A DNA stretch of 64,000 nt from Kaistella montana (GCF_024436175.1 NZ_JANFQP010000001.1:620001-684000), one strand, 5' to 3'; shown: positions 25,254-34,855, counted from the stretch's first letter. Numbers and translations are program-made. Notes: generated from the sequence alone by a model not told the origin.

Positions 25254-27995
25254 ATGAATCTATTTATTTTAGTACCTATTTTTGGTATTTTGGCCTTAAT
25301 CTACACCTTTGTTCAAAGCGCATGGGTGAGTAAACAAAACGCAGGAAACGATCGGATGAAAGAAATCAGCGGTCACATAGCGGATGGTGCAATGGCTTTT
25401 TTAAAAGCAGAATACAAAATCATGTTGTATTTTGTGGTCATTGTAGCAGTTTTGCTTGGTGTGATGGGCGCTTCCAATGCTAATTCCCACTGGAGTATCG
25501 GTTTGGCGTTTATCGTCGGAGCTATTCTTTCGGCATTAGCAGGTTTTATTGGGATGAAAATCGCCACTAAAGCCAATGTAAGAACCGCCGAAGCCGCAAA
25601 AACATCTTTGTCTAAAGCTTTGAAAGTTTCTTTTACTGGTGGTTCCGTCATGGGAATGGGGGTTGCTGGTTTAGCAGTTTTGGGTTTAGGTTCTTTATAC
25701 CTAATTATTAAGCAAATTTTTGCACCTGGTTCCTCAGTTGATTCTCATGAAATGGAAAAAACCATCGAAATTCTTACTGGTTTTTCGTTAGGAGCAGAAT
25801 CGATTGCACTTTTTGCAAGAGTTGGTGGCGGTATTTATACCAAAGCTGCCGATGTAGGTGCTGATTTAGTAGGAAAAGTAGAAGCCGGAATCCCAGAAGA
25901 TGATCCCCGAAATCCCGCTACAATTGCGGATAATGTGGGAGACAATGTAGGAGATGTTGCCGGAATGGGAGCGGATTTATTTGGTTCTTATGTGGCAACT
26001 GTTTTAGCAACAATGGTTTTGGGAAGAGAAACTTTCTCCCAGGATGCATTTGGAGGATATGCACCGATTCTTTTGCCAATGCTTATCGCAGGAACAGGAA
26101 TTATTTTTTCAATGATCGGAACTTTATTTGTGAAAATTGCTGATCAAGCAGAATTGGATACCGCACCGGTACAAAATGCCCTGAACTTAGGAAACTGGGG
26201 AAGTATCGTTCTCACCGCGGTTTCTTCTTATTTTTTGGTTAATTATTTATTGCCGGAAACCATGACTTTAAGAGGTCACGAATTCACCAAAATGGGAGTT
26301 TTCGGAGCAATTATCGTGGGATTGGTTGTGGGAACTTTAATGAGCATCATTACTGAATATTATACAGCAATGGGAAAAAGACCCGTGAAAAGTATCGTAA
26401 AACAATCCTCAACTGGTCACGCAACGAATATTATTGGAGGTTTATCTGTTGGTATGGAATCTACCTTGTTGCCAATTTTGGTTTTAGCAGGAGGAATTTA
26501 TGGATCTTTCCTTTGTGCCGGACTTTATGGTGTAGCAATCGCAGCAGCCGGAATGATGGCTACAACAGCAATGCAATTAGCGATTGATGCTTTTGGACCT
26601 ATCGCAGATAACGCAGGTGGAATTGCCGAAATGAGTGAATTACCTAAAGAAGTTCGCGAAAGAACAGATATTCTTGATGCCGTTGGAAATACCACTGCAG
26701 CAACTGGAAAAGGTTTTGCAATCGCTTCTGCGGCATTAACGGCTTTAGCTTTATTTGCTGCTTTTGTGGGAATTGCGGGTATTGATGGAATTGATATTTA
26801 CAGAGCTGATGTTTTAGCCGGATTATTTGTTGGAGCGATGATTCCATTTATATTTTCTTCATTGGCCATCAAAGCTGTAGGAGAAGCGGCCATGGCTATG
26901 GTAGAGGAAGTTCGTCGCCAATTCCGAGAAATTCCGGGAATCTTAGAAGGAAAAGCAACTCCTGAATACGAAAAATGTGTAGCCATTTCTACAGATGCTT
27001 CAATCAAAAAGATGTTACTTCCGGGTGCAATTGCTCTTATTTCTCCTCTTTTAATAGGTTTTATTTTTGGACCAGAAGTTTTAGGTGGATTTTTAGCTGG
27101 AGCAACTGTTTCCGGTGTATTGATGGGAATGTTCCAAAATAATGCTGGTGGAGCATGGGACAACGCAAAAAAATCCTTCGAACAAGGTGTTGATATCAAC
27201 GGACAAACTTATTATAAAGGTTCAGAACCTCATAAAGCTTCCGTTACCGGAGATACCGTAGGAGATCCTTTTAAAGATACTTCTGGACCTTCCATGAATA
27301 TTTTAATTAAATTAATGTCGATTGTTTCATTGGTTATTGCTCCGACTTTGGCAGTTATACATAAAGATAAAATTGAGGAAAACAGAAAACAAAAATTAGA
27401 ATCTTTAATGGCAATTTCCGGAACTACTGCCGCAAAAACCGTTGCTGTAGAAGGAATGGATGCTGGAACGCCGGTTGCAGCTCAGGAAGTGAAAGGAACT
27501 TTAAATGAAGAAGGAGATTTCGTGTATGATACTGGTGATATACAAGAGATTAAATTATCCAACAAATCCATTGCTATCGGGGAAAACAGCCAGTTGTATG
27601 CTTTGTATAGTGGCGTGAAATTAGAAGATCAAAAAATTCTTGATCCAAACCAATGGTACACTATTGAAAATCTTTATTTCCAAAGTGGAAGTGGTGATTT
27701 GAAGCCAGGTTCCGAAGCTCAACTTAATAATTTGGCCGAAATCATGAATGCTTATCCTAATTTGAAAGTGAAATTGGGAGGTTATACCGATAATACAGGT
27801 AATGAAGAAAGCAATTTAAAATTATCAAACCTTCGTGCACAAACTGCTAAATTGAAATTACTGGAAATGGGAATTTCTGGCGACAGAATAGAAGCTGAAG
27901 GTTATGGATCTCAATTCCCGGTTTGCGAAGCCAATGATACCGACGAATGCAAAGCACAAAACAGAAGAATAGATGTGAGAGTGCTAAGTTTTTAA
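25254..27995 (+). CDS. hppA: ion-translocating membrane pyrophosphatase with C-terminal OmpA-like domain
   Basis: This 913-residue inner-membrane pump uses pyrophosphate hydrolysis to move Na+ or H+. Residues 1 to about 715 are the usual multi-helix core. The substrate-binding segment [19 protein letters not shown] is present, as are DNAGGIAEM and [14 protein letters not shown]. The position that sets potassium dependence ([10 protein letters not shown], Ala482 after GNTT) carries Ala, the K+-dependent type. After a linker (about 720-795), residues 800-913 form an OmpA-like domain: [34 protein letters not shown] and QNRRIDVRV. In known structures both termini face away from the cytoplasm, so this domain should sit in the periplasm and could bind peptidoglycan. 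Na+ versus H+ specificity cannot be settled from this reading. Confidence 0.95.
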   Translation: MNLFILVPIFGILALIYTFVQSAWVSKQNAGNDRMKEISGHIADGAMAFLKAEYKIMLYFVVIVAVLLGVMGASNANSHWSIGLAFIVGAILSALAGFIGMKIATKANVRTAEAAKTSLSKALKVSFTGGSVMGMGVAGLAVLGLGSLYLIIKQIFAPGSSVDSHEMEKTIEILTGFSLGAESIALFARVGGGIYTKAADVGADLVGKVEAGIPEDDPRNPATIADNVGDNVGDVAGMGADLFGSYVATVLATMVLGRETFSQDAFGGYAPILLPMLIAGTGIIFSMIGTLFVKIADQAELDTAPVQNALNLGNWGSIVLTAVSSYFLVNYLLPETMTLRGHEFTKMGVFGAIIVGLVVGTLMSIITEYYTAMGKRPVKSIVKQSSTGHATNIIGGLSVGMESTLLPILVLAGGIYGSFLCAGLYGVAIAAAGMMATTAMQLAIDAFGPIADNAGGIAEMSELPKEVRERTDILDAVGNTTAATGKGFAIASAALTALALFAAFVGIAGIDGIDIYRADVLAGLFVGAMIPFIFSSLAIKAVGEAAMAMVEEVRRQFREIPGILEGKATPEYEKCVAISTDASIKKMLLPGAIALISPLLIGFIFGPEVLGGFLAGATVSGVLMGMFQNNAGGAWDNAKKSFEQGVDINGQTYYKGSEPHKASVTGDTVGDPFKDTSGPSMNILIKLMSIVSLVIAPTLAVIHKDKIEENRKQKLESLMAISGTTAAKTVAVEGMDAGTPVAAQEVKGTLNEEGDFVYDTGDIQEIKLSNKSIAIGENSQLYALYSGVKLEDQKILDPNQWYTIENLYFQSGSGDLKPGSEAQLNNLAEIMNAYPNLKVKLGGYTDNTGNEESNLKLSNLRAQTAKLKLLEMGISGDRIEAEGYGSQFPVCEANDTDECKAQNRRIDVRVLSF

Positions 27996-28018
27996 TAAAA
28001 TCATAACAAATCAATATA

Positions 28019-28046
28019 AAATCCCAGCTTAGAGTTGGGATTTTTG
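28019..28046 (+). terminator. Rho-independent terminator after hppA
   Basis: AAATCCCAGCT and AGTTGGGATTT pair (one G-U) over TAG, followed by T-rich sequence. Confidence 0.8.
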
Positions 28047-28131
28047 TTTTATTATAAATTATTTTAATTAAAATGTAAAAATTTCGGGGATTTACTTTAA
28101 AAAATGGCAAACAACTTGTATATTGCTTCCC

Positions 28132-28599
28132 ATGATTGAAAGATACTTTTTAATAGTGTTCAGCTTTATTTTTTTGAACATTAGTGGGCAATCCAAAGCA
28201 GATTTTGTTTTGGGTAGTTGGCTTGCTACTGATAAAAGCGTGGCAGTAGAAGTATATAAAGTAAATGAAGAATTTCGGGCAAAAGTACTATGGTTCGATC
28301 AAACATTGGGTAGCGGAAAACCGATGAATATGCGATACGATACGGAAAATCCTAACCCTGCACTTCGTAAAAGAAAAATACTCGGAATGGAAATTCTCGA
28401 AGGATTGCGCTATAATGCTCACAATAGTTCGTGGGAAAATGGAAAAATCTATGATGCGACCTCCGGTAGATATTGGGATTCTTCCGCAAGTTTAAACAAA
28501 GATGGAACCCTAAAAGTACGAGGTTTCTGGAAATTTAAATGGATAGGAAAATCGATGTCATTTAAGAAAATATCTCATGATGTATTAACTAAATTATAA
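28132..28599 (+). CDS. DUF2147 secreted protein
   Basis: This 155-residue protein has a signal peptide (MIERYFLIVF, ending near ISGQS) and one DUF2147 domain. Family features are GSWLATDKSVAVEVYK, LGMEILEGL, WENGKIYDATSGRYW and LKVRGFW, a lipocalin-like small beta-barrel pattern. The family is periplasmic or secreted and of unknown function. The ATG at 28132 is preferred to an in-frame TTG at 28123. The next gene starts 3 bp after the stop, so they form an operon. Confidence 0.85.
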   Translation: MIERYFLIVFSFIFLNISGQSKADFVLGSWLATDKSVAVEVYKVNEEFRAKVLWFDQTLGSGKPMNMRYDTENPNPALRKRKILGMEILEGLRYNAHNSSWENGKIYDATSGRYWDSSASLNKDGTLKVRGFWKFKWIGKSMSFKKISHDVLTKL

Positions 28600-28602
28600 T
28601 AT

Positions 28603-28950
28603 ATGAACTTAATTATCAGATTGTTAGTAACCGCAGTGGTTGCTTTTTTCCTCACGAAAGTTTTATCAGGTGTCCATATCGATGGATTTTCTACGGCGCT
28701 TGTGTTTGCTATTGTTTTGGGAGTTTTAAATTTAATTGTAACTCCAATTCTGAAAATTTTAGGGTTGCCGTTAACAATTATTACCCTTGGATTTTTCTCT
28801 TTAGTAATCAATGCTTTGGTGATTTTACTTGCCGATTATTTTATTGATGGAATGACGGTTGACGGTTTCTGGTGGGCCTTTATTTTCAGTATTGCGCTTT
28901 CAGTGATCACTTCGTTATTGAGCGGAATTTTTGCTTCTTCAAAAGATTAA
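28603..28950 (+). CDS. phage holin family 4-like membrane protein
   Basis: This 115-residue protein has four hydrophobic helices and the family pattern VLGVLNLIVTPILKILGLPLTIITLG, here split across two helices, with FSLVINALVILLADYFIDG after. It matches the holin superfamily IV (PF04020) group, which is common in bacterial chromosomes outside prophages. No lysin or phage gene is near, so a lysis role is not implied. It is transcribed with the DUF2147 gene (3-bp gap). Function is unknown. Confidence 0.85.
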   Translation: MNLIIRLLVTAVVAFFLTKVLSGVHIDGFSTALVFAIVLGVLNLIVTPILKILGLPLTIITLGFFSLVINALVILLADYFIDGMTVDGFWWAFIFSIALSVITSLLSGIFASSKD

Positions 28951-28990
28951 ATTTCTTTTTTAATTAAATTTTTCTATTTAATTCATATAA

Positions 28991-29470
28991 ATGAAAACTT
29001 TTCCAACAGCAAAGATGGATCAACAAACTCTGGTTTTCACCATGATTTTTGGTGCTATTTGTCATGCTGTAATTGGTTTTTGCGGTTACGAAATTCTCAC
29101 CAAAAAGGCGTTTTTTCTGCTTTTTCCTGTGACTATAGTTTGCTTTGCTTTGGTTTCGTCCTACTTGATGATTCCGATAATTTCAGTGGATTCACAGAAG
29201 AATATTTTAATTAAAAACCAATTTGTGAATTTTAAAATTAAAAGGGAAGAAATCGCAGATTTGGAAATAATTTCAGGGAAAAAATTCAACATCCGAACCT
29301 TTGGCGTCGGTGGTTTATTCGGTTATTTCGGTTATTTCAACGGAAACGACGTGTGGTATGTCACGAATCTCGACAAGAAAGTACAAATCAAATTGAAATC
29401 CGGAAAAACTTACATGATTTCGCCCGAAAATACAGAAGATTTCCTTAGAGAACTTGAGCTGTTGTATTAA
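28991..29470 (+). CDS. PH-domain-like membrane protein
   Basis: This 159-residue protein has two N-terminal membrane helices (about 13-33 and 40-62). The small beta-rich C-terminal domain, with IRTFGVGGLFGYFGYF, DVWYVTNLDKKVQIKL and YMISPENTEDFLREL, is the pattern of the bacterial PH-like domain (PF10882). Function is unknown. It lies 40 bp after the holin-like gene in the same direction and may share its transcript. A terminator-like hairpin lies 30 bp past its stop. Confidence 0.75.
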   Translation: MKTFPTAKMDQQTLVFTMIFGAICHAVIGFCGYEILTKKAFFLLFPVTIVCFALVSSYLMIPIISVDSQKNILIKNQFVNFKIKREEIADLEIISGKKFNIRTFGVGGLFGYFGYFNGNDVWYVTNLDKKVQIKLKSGKTYMISPENTEDFLRELELLY

Positions 29471-29489
29471 TTAATCGGCTTAATTTTCT

Positions 29490-29497
29490 TTATCTTT
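29490..29497 (+). promoter_or_regulatory. -7 element before S9 peptidase gene
   Basis: TATCTTTG is a strong match to TAnnTTTG, 50 bp upstream of the peptidase ATG. The hairpin that follows begins at the expected transcription start. Confidence 0.5.
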
Positions 29498-29499
29498 GT

Positions 29500-29534
29500 C
29501 AAACTGCAGTCTGAATTTCTTACTGCAGTTTTTT
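29500..29534 (+). terminator. terminator-like hairpin in promoter/leader region
   Basis: AAACTGCAGT and ACTGCAGTTT form a perfect 10-bp stem over an 11-nt loop, followed by four more T. It can end the upstream PH-domain transcript, or act as a 5' stem or attenuator of the peptidase mRNA. Confidence 0.65.
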
Positions 29535-29547
29535 TAAATTAATTTTT

Positions 29548-31542
29548 ATGAAGCTAAAACACACCATTCTTGCTATTGCAGCACCTTTTCTTATGAATGC
29601 ACAAAATGTGATGACGCCGGAAATTCTTTGGACACTCAATAAATTGGGTGTTACCGCAGTTTCTCCTGATCAGTCTTCGTTAATTTATTCCATCGGAAAA
29701 ACCGACCTAAAAACCGAAAAGAATAATAAGAAAAACTACTTTTTCAACATCAGAACGGCAGAATCCACGAATCTGGATTTAGGTAAAAAAGCGTTGATCC
29801 AGTGGGATAAAAACGGAATTTATGCTCAGGAAGGAGATAAAATTTATCTGTCGAAAAATGTCGGAAAAACATGGATAGAATTCTACACCATCGGCGATGC
29901 CGAGAATATTGTGATTTCTCCTGATGGAAAAAAAGTAGCTTTCAGCAAGCAGGTTTTGGTTGAAAAAGTGATGGGAAAAGATAAATATTCCGATGTTCCG
30001 AAAACGACAGCGCACATTTATACCGACCTGAATCACCGTCATTGGGATTATTTTAATGAAGGTAAATACAATCATATTTTTGTCGTAAATGTTTCTGAAA
30101 AAGTAGAAAATGCTAAGGATTTGCTCGAAGGAAAAATGTGGGATTCTCCGCAAAGGCCATTTGGTGGAGCCGAGGATTTTATTTGGAGTCCGGATTCTAG
30201 CCAATTGTTATATGTTACTAAACCATTGAGCGGTGCAGAATACGCAAAATCAACGAACACTGATATTTTCGCGTACGATTTAAGCTCAGGTGTTACCAAA
30301 AACCTTACAGAAAGCAATAGAGGTTATGATATGGGACCGAAATTTTCACCTGACGGAAAAACACTTTTGTGGATGTCGATGGAAAGAGAAGGTTATGAAG
30401 CTGACAAAAACGACATCAAAATCATGGATTGGAAATCCCAAAAAGTTTCCAACCTTACTAAAAAGTGGGACGAAAGTGTTGTAGGTGACGTTTTTTGGGC
30501 TGCAGATTCTAAAACAATTTATTATACCACGGCTTTCAGAGGGACCAAACAGCTTTTTTCTTTAAATCCGAAAACTGAAAAAATCCAGCAAATTACCAAA
30601 GGCGATTTCGATGTGAATGAAATTTTGGCACTGAACAAAAACTCATTATTAGTTACTAGAACCGACATCAATCACAATCCGGATTTGTTCTCTGTTGATT
30701 TAAAAAATGGAGCAATGAAACAGGTTACAGAAGTTAATAAAGATAATTATTCCAAAATAACTCCAGGGAAATCGGAGTTGAAAATGGTAAAAACCACCGA
30801 TGGAAAAGAAATGGGAGTTTGGTTTCATTATCCACCAAATTTCGATCCGAGCAAGAAATATCCTACGCTTTTGTATTGTCAAGGCGGTCCGCAATCTGCT
30901 TTAACTCAATTTTTCAGCACCCGTTGGAATTTTGCATTAATGGCTGCAAACGGATATATCGTTGTTGCACCAAACCGTCGTGGAATGCCGGGTTGGGGAA
31001 CAAAATGGAATGAAGAAATTTCTAAAGATTGGGGAGGTCAACCGATGAGAGACTATCTCGCGGCTACAGATTTTGCTAAAACTTTACCTTATGTCGATGG
31101 TGACAGAATGGGAGCAGTAGGAGCAAGCTACGGTGGATACAGCGTTTTCATGTTGGCGGGAATTCATAATAACCGTTTCAAAACTTTCATTGCGCACGAC
31201 GGATTGTTCGATATGAAATCCTGGGCTTTGACGACTGAGGAATTATGGTTTGCCAATTGGGATTTAGGTAGCCCGACTGAAAAGCCGCTTCCTAAAGCGT
31301 TTACCGATTTTAACCCAATTAATTTTGTTGACAAATGGAATAAGCCGATCATGATTATCCAAGGTGGAATTGATTATCGTGTTCCTTATGAACAAGGTCA
31401 GGAAGCGTTTCAAGCGGCGAAACTTCACGGTTTGAAATCGAAATTCCTTTATTTTCCGAACGAAAATCACTGGGTTTTGAATGCTCATAACGCGTTGGTT
31501 TGGCAAAGAGAATTTTTCGATTGGTTGAAAGAAACGCTTTAA
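29548..31542 (+). CDS. S9 family peptidase, dipeptidyl-peptidase 5-like
   Basis: This 664-residue exported serine peptidase has a signal peptide ending near FLMNAQ. A seven-bladed propeller follows (about 25-400, with DPDGKKVAFSK-type blades such as ISPDGKKVAFSK and FSPDGKTLLWMS). The alpha/beta hydrolase domain carries the catalytic triad: Ser527 in GASYGGYS, Asp609 in GGIDYRVP and His641 in NENHWVL. The order matches S9C acylaminoacyl-peptidase/DPP5 enzymes, which in asaccharolytic Bacteroidota release dipeptides in the periplasm. DPP5 is therefore the best specific guess. It is monocistronic with a terminator after it. Confidence 0.92.
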   Translation: MKLKHTILAIAAPFLMNAQNVMTPEILWTLNKLGVTAVSPDQSSLIYSIGKTDLKTEKNNKKNYFFNIRTAESTNLDLGKKALIQWDKNGIYAQEGDKIYLSKNVGKTWIEFYTIGDAENIVISPDGKKVAFSKQVLVEKVMGKDKYSDVPKTTAHIYTDLNHRHWDYFNEGKYNHIFVVNVSEKVENAKDLLEGKMWDSPQRPFGGAEDFIWSPDSSQLLYVTKPLSGAEYAKSTNTDIFAYDLSSGVTKNLTESNRGYDMGPKFSPDGKTLLWMSMEREGYEADKNDIKIMDWKSQKVSNLTKKWDESVVGDVFWAADSKTIYYTTAFRGTKQLFSLNPKTEKIQQITKGDFDVNEILALNKNSLLVTRTDINHNPDLFSVDLKNGAMKQVTEVNKDNYSKITPGKSELKMVKTTDGKEMGVWFHYPPNFDPSKKYPTLLYCQGGPQSALTQFFSTRWNFALMAANGYIVVAPNRRGMPGWGTKWNEEISKDWGGQPMRDYLAATDFAKTLPYVDGDRMGAVGASYGGYSVFMLAGIHNNRFKTFIAHDGLFDMKSWALTTEELWFANWDLGSPTEKPLPKAFTDFNPINFVDKWNKPIMIIQGGIDYRVPYEQGQEAFQAAKLHGLKSKFLYFPNENHWVLNAHNALVWQREFFDWLKETL

Positions 31543-31568
31543 TTCAACTTTAAAAAATAATTAAAAAA

Positions 31569-31600
31569 AAGGCTTCTGAAATCATTCGGAAGCCTTTTTA
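31569..31600 (+). terminator. Rho-independent terminator after S9 peptidase
   Basis: GGCTTC (31571-31576) and GAAGCC (31589-31594) form the stem core, with an A-run before and a T-run after, so it may act in both directions between convergent genes. Confidence 0.8.
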
Positions 31601-31619
31601 TTATTAAAGAATTTGTATT

Positions 31620-32168
31620 TTACAATTGTACTTTCACATTGAAACCAGAATTGATTCTCAAAGTGATTTTATCTGCGGAAACTCTGTTTCCTTGGATTTC
31701 GAATATCAAAGAATTTTGAGAAGTTCGGAAATATTCCAAAAGTTCTTCGTTTTCTACCGTGAAAGTAATCGTATCTGCATTCACATTGTTGTAGGAAGTG
31801 GCAATTAATTTTTCAGGAAGATTGGGCGCTTTGATGTAAATTTTCGCATTCTTAATGACATCCAATTTAGTGTCGAATTGCGAACTTAGAAATTGAATAT
31901 TTAATGCATTCAGTTTTACAGATTTTAAGTTGTTGATCGAGAAATTGGGATTATTTTCTTTAATCTTTTTATCCAAATCGACATTCATTGGAATTTCTGG
32001 AGTTCGAGTGTAAGAAGTGGTACTTACGGTCGCAAAAGGAACTGTAACATCGGTGGAGAACGGAACATCAAAAGGCGGCAACACATCCAAAACCGAGTTT
32101 ACAACGTCTCTACAACTGCTCGTAAGGAATAGCACGAGCATCCCGAAAATGAGTGATAACTTTTTCAT
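31620..32168 (-). CDS. hypothetical lipoprotein
   Basis: This 182-residue lipoprotein has the signal MKKLSLIFGMLVLFLTSSC, with Cys as the lipidated residue. The ATG at 32168 is chosen because an extension to 32198 would add ten charged residues before the signal. The mature part is beta-rich, with no cysteine motifs and no recognised domain. Segments such as LNIQFLSSQFDTKLDVIKNAKIYI and LIFEIQGNRVSADKITLRI suggest a small sandwich. Function is unknown. It converges on the S9 peptidase and diverges from the glycosylase gene. Confidence 0.75.
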   Translation of the reverse strand: MKKLSLIFGMLVLFLTSSCRDVVNSVLDVLPPFDVPFSTDVTVPFATVSTTSYTRTPEIPMNVDLDKKIKENNPNFSINNLKSVKLNALNIQFLSSQFDTKLDVIKNAKIYIKAPNLPEKLIATSYNNVNADTITFTVENEELLEYFRTSQNSLIFEIQGNRVSADKITLRINSGFNVKVQL

Positions 32169-32240
32169 AAATTTATTTTTTTTAAACTTTGCTTGCATTA
32201 ATCGTTCCAGAAAATATTTTCTTGATAAAAAATTAAATAA

Positions 32241-32762
32241 ATGAATTTGAAAGAGCCATCAAATCGTATTTCGTCGTTTGCTCCTGTTATTTCAGAAGAT
32301 GCCCAAATTTTAATTTTAGGTTCGGTTCCGGGCGTGAAATCTTTGGAAATGCAGCAATATTATGCGCATCCTCAAAACCTTTTCTGGAAGATTATTTTTC
32401 AATTATTTAATGAAAATTTCACCACAGATTATGATGAAAAAATTAAGATTTTGAAACGAAATAAAATTGCACTTTGGGATGTAATCGATACTTGCGAAAG
32501 AAAAGGGAGTTTGGATTCTGAAATTAGAAACGAAGAGGCAAATGATATTCATCAATTGCTAAAAAATTATCCAAATATTAAAGCAATTTTCTGCAACGGA
32601 CAGAAATCTTTTAAAAATTTGAAAAAAATAATGGGAATAGAATGTGCAATTCCTATATTTGTTTTACCGTCAACAAGTCCGCTTCACACCATTTCTTTCG
32701 AAAAAAAATTGGTAGAATGGAAGAAAATCATTGAGTTTACAAATAATCAACAGTTTAAATGA
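32241..32762 (+). CDS. hypoxanthine/deoxyinosine-DNA glycosylase-like protein (UDG superfamily)
   Basis: This 173-residue protein has the uracil-DNA-glycosylase fold of the hypoxanthine-DNA glycosylase group (TIGR04274). Motif A is ILGSVPGVKSLEMQQYYAHPQNLFWK, here split at the conserved YYAHPQNLFW. ALWDVIDTCERKGSLD is the central motif, and motif B is LPSTSPLH. It would excise deaminated purines (hypoxanthine) from DNA as the first step in base excision repair. Length and motif order match the family. It stands directly upstream of queA but is separated from it by a good promoter. Confidence 0.85.
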   Translation: MNLKEPSNRISSFAPVISEDAQILILGSVPGVKSLEMQQYYAHPQNLFWKIIFQLFNENFTTDYDEKIKILKRNKIALWDVIDTCERKGSLDSEIRNEEANDIHQLLKNYPNIKAIFCNGQKSFKNLKKIMGIECAIPIFVLPSTSPLHTISFEKKLVEWKKIIEFTNNQQFK

Positions 32763-32769
32763 GCTAAAC

Positions 32770-32800
32770 TTGACAAAGCCTCCTCAATGTCGTATATTTG
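32770..32800 (+). promoter_or_regulatory. promoter of queA
   Basis: TTGAC (TTG at 32770-32772) and TATATTTG (32793-32800) are spaced by 20 bp. It is one of the two best matches in the window to the Bacteroidota -33/-7 promoter, with a leader of about 50 nt. Confidence 0.8.
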
Positions 32801-32855
32801 CAGGCCGAAAATCGTTGGGTTTTTGGACATTAATTTTTAAACCGTAATTTAAAAA

Positions 32856-33905
32856 ATGAAAACATCTGATTTTAACTTCCATTTACCGGAAGAACTTTTG
32901 GCAGAACATCCCGCTGAGCACAGAGACGAAGCGAAACTGATGGTTCTGGACCGAAAAAAACAAACCATTGAACATAAATTATTCAAAGATGTAGTCGATT
33001 ATTTCGATGAACACGATCTTTTTATCTTCAATAACACTAAAGTTTTCCCAGCAAGATTATACGGAAACAAAGAAAAAACCGGCGCGAAAATCGAAGTTTT
33101 CCTTTTGAGAGAACTCGATAAAGAAACCCGAGTTTGGGACGTTTTGGTAGATCCTGCAAGAAAAATAAGAATTGGGAATAAATTATTCTTCACCGAAGAT
33201 GAATCTTTGGTTGCTGAAGTAATTGATAACACGACTTCTAGAGGTAGAACTTTGAGATTTTTGTACGATGGTTCTTACGAAGAATTCCGTGCTAAATTGA
33301 AAGAATTGGGCGAAACTCCACTTCCGAAATACATCAAAAGAGCCGTGGAACCTGAAGATGCGGAGCGTTACCAAACCATCTACGCAAAACACGAAGGCGC
33401 TGTAGCAGCTCCAACTGCTGGTTTGCACTTCTCGAGACATTTGATGAAAAAACTCGAAATCAAGGGAATTGATTTTGCTGAAATTACATTGCACGTTGGT
33501 TTGGGAACTTTCAACCCGATTGAAGTGGAAGATCTGAGCAAACACAAAATGGAATCCGAGGAAGCCATTATCGATCAGAAAAATGCAGATATCATCAACA
33601 ATGCTGTTGCTGAACAAAGAAGAGTTTGCGCAGTAGGAACAACCACAATGCGTGCATTGGAAACTTCGGTTTCTTCCAATAAAAAAATTGGTCCTTATCA
33701 TGGTTGGACGAATAAATTCATTTTCCCACCACATGAATTTGGAGTTGCAAACGCAATGATTACCAATTTCCACACGCCAAAATCTACTTTATTGATGATG
33801 GTTGCTGCGTTTGCAGGAAAAGATTTCGTGATGCAGGCTTACGAAGAAGCCATTAAAAATGAATACAAATTCTATTCTTACGGCGACGCGATGCTGATTT
33901 TGTAA
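32856..33905 (+). CDS. queA: S-adenosylmethionine:tRNA ribosyltransferase-isomerase
   Basis: This 349-residue enzyme moves the ribosyl group of SAM to preQ1 in tRNA, forming epoxyqueuosine. Family landmarks run throughout: [65 protein letters not shown] and [19 protein letters not shown]. Length is the normal 340-350. The start is well placed after the promoter. A hairpin terminator follows. No other queuosine gene is in the window. Confidence 0.97.
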   Translation: MKTSDFNFHLPEELLAEHPAEHRDEAKLMVLDRKKQTIEHKLFKDVVDYFDEHDLFIFNNTKVFPARLYGNKEKTGAKIEVFLLRELDKETRVWDVLVDPARKIRIGNKLFFTEDESLVAEVIDNTTSRGRTLRFLYDGSYEEFRAKLKELGETPLPKYIKRAVEPEDAERYQTIYAKHEGAVAAPTAGLHFSRHLMKKLEIKGIDFAEITLHVGLGTFNPIEVEDLSKHKMESEEAIIDQKNADIINNAVAEQRRVCAVGTTTMRALETSVSSNKKIGPYHGWTNKFIFPPHEFGVANAMITNFHTPKSTLLMMVAAFAGKDFVMQAYEEAIKNEYKFYSYGDAMLIL

Positions 33906-33933
33906 AATCTCAGAACAGATACAAATTTTTATT

Positions 33934-33965
33934 AAATGCACAATTTCGGTTGTGCATTTTTATTT
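33934..33965 (+). terminator. Rho-independent terminator after queA
   Basis: AAATGCACAA and TTGTGCATTT form a 10-bp stem over TTTCGG, followed by a T-rich run. Confidence 0.85.
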
Positions 33966-33968
33966 TAG

Positions 33969-33976
33969 TAATTTTG
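33969..33976 (+). promoter_or_regulatory. -7 element before propeller-like gene 1
   Basis: TAATTTTG matches TAnnTTTG, 17 bp before the ATG at 33994. A TTG at 33950-33952 lies inside the queA terminator stem at 16-bp spacing. Confidence 0.5.
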
Positions 33977-33993
33977 GAAATCAATTAAAATTT

Positions 33994-34854
33994 ATGAAAG
34001 CTTTATTTTTTGCCACAATCACTTTATTAGCCATTAATTGCAAACAAAATGCACAACAAAGAATCGAAGTGATCACCACCTTACCCAAGGAGATCAAAGA
34101 AGCATCGGCTTGTGAAATCTCGAAAACTTCCAATTTAATTTGGACAATAGAAGATCAAGGCAATGAAAATCTACTTTTTGGATTTAATAAAAAAGGAGAA
34201 TTGATTCGCAAAATCCGAATTTCAAATGTTGAAAATAACGATTGGGAAGATCTTTCTTCTGATGATCAAGGAAACCTTTATATCGGAGATTTCGGGAATA
34301 ATGATAACGAAAGACAGAATTTGGCCATTTATAAAATTAATGCAGCCGATTTGAATAAAGATGAAGCAAAAGCTTCGGAAATTGTGCAGTTTTACTATCC
34401 CGAACAAAAGGATTTTCCGGCAAAAAAGAAAGACAGAATTTTTGATGTGGAATCTTTTTTCGTTTATAACAACCAATTTTATTTATTTACGAAAAACAGA
34501 AGCTCCAAATTCGACGGAACCACTTCTCTGTACCGCATTGATAATAACTCACAAACAAAACTTCCGGCAAAAAAAATATCTGAATTTGTGACTTGCGATA
34601 ATTTCAATCATTGCGCAGTGACCAGCGCGGCGATAAGTCCCGACAAAAAGAAAGTTGCGATTTTGAGTTCTGATAAAGTTTGGGTTTTTACTGATTTTAA
34701 AGATGATAATTTCTTTTCAGGAAAATCCAAAACTATTGAACTGGAAAGTTTTACCCAAAAAGAAGGCCTTTGTTTTGAGACAAACGAATCTGTGTTAATC
34801 ACCGATGAAGCAGAAAAAAAAGGAGAATCTTTTCTTTATCAATTAAAATTATAA
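33994..34854 (+). CDS. propeller-like exported protein, copy 1
   Basis: This 286-residue protein has an N-terminal signal MKALFFATITLLAINC, possibly a lipoprotein although Asn before Cys is atypical. The rest is a propeller-like repeat protein with NNDWEDLSSD, LYIGDFGNN, RQNLAIYKI and FYYPEQKDF in order. The same four motifs occur in the gene at 43982, so these are paralogues. Similar GDxGDN/DWED patterns are found in uncharacterised beta-propeller proteins of many bacteria. The ATG at 33994 is chosen over an upstream in-frame start because a -7 element and the signal peptide fit it. Function is unknown. It converges on the large phosphoesterase gene with a 1-bp gap. Confidence 0.75.
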   Translation: MKALFFATITLLAINCKQNAQQRIEVITTLPKEIKEASACEISKTSNLIWTIEDQGNENLLFGFNKKGELIRKIRISNVENNDWEDLSSDDQGNLYIGDFGNNDNERQNLAIYKINAADLNKDEAKASEIVQFYYPEQKDFPAKKKDRIFDVESFFVYNNQFYLFTKNRSSKFDGTTSLYRIDNNSQTKLPAKKISEFVTCDNFNHCAVTSAAISPDKKKVAILSSDKVWVFTDFKDDNFFSGKSKTIELESFTQKEGLCFETNESVLITDEAEKKGESFLYQLKL

Positions 34855-34855
34855 T

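Noticed and set aside
27666-27686. Engineered TEV cleavage tag or vector contamination
   Set aside because: The match is embedded in a natural OmpA-like domain with chromosomal context on both sides.
28603-28950. Holin-family gene as evidence of a prophage
   Set aside because: No lysin, capsid, integrase or other phage gene is near, and this family is common as an ordinary chromosomal membrane protein.
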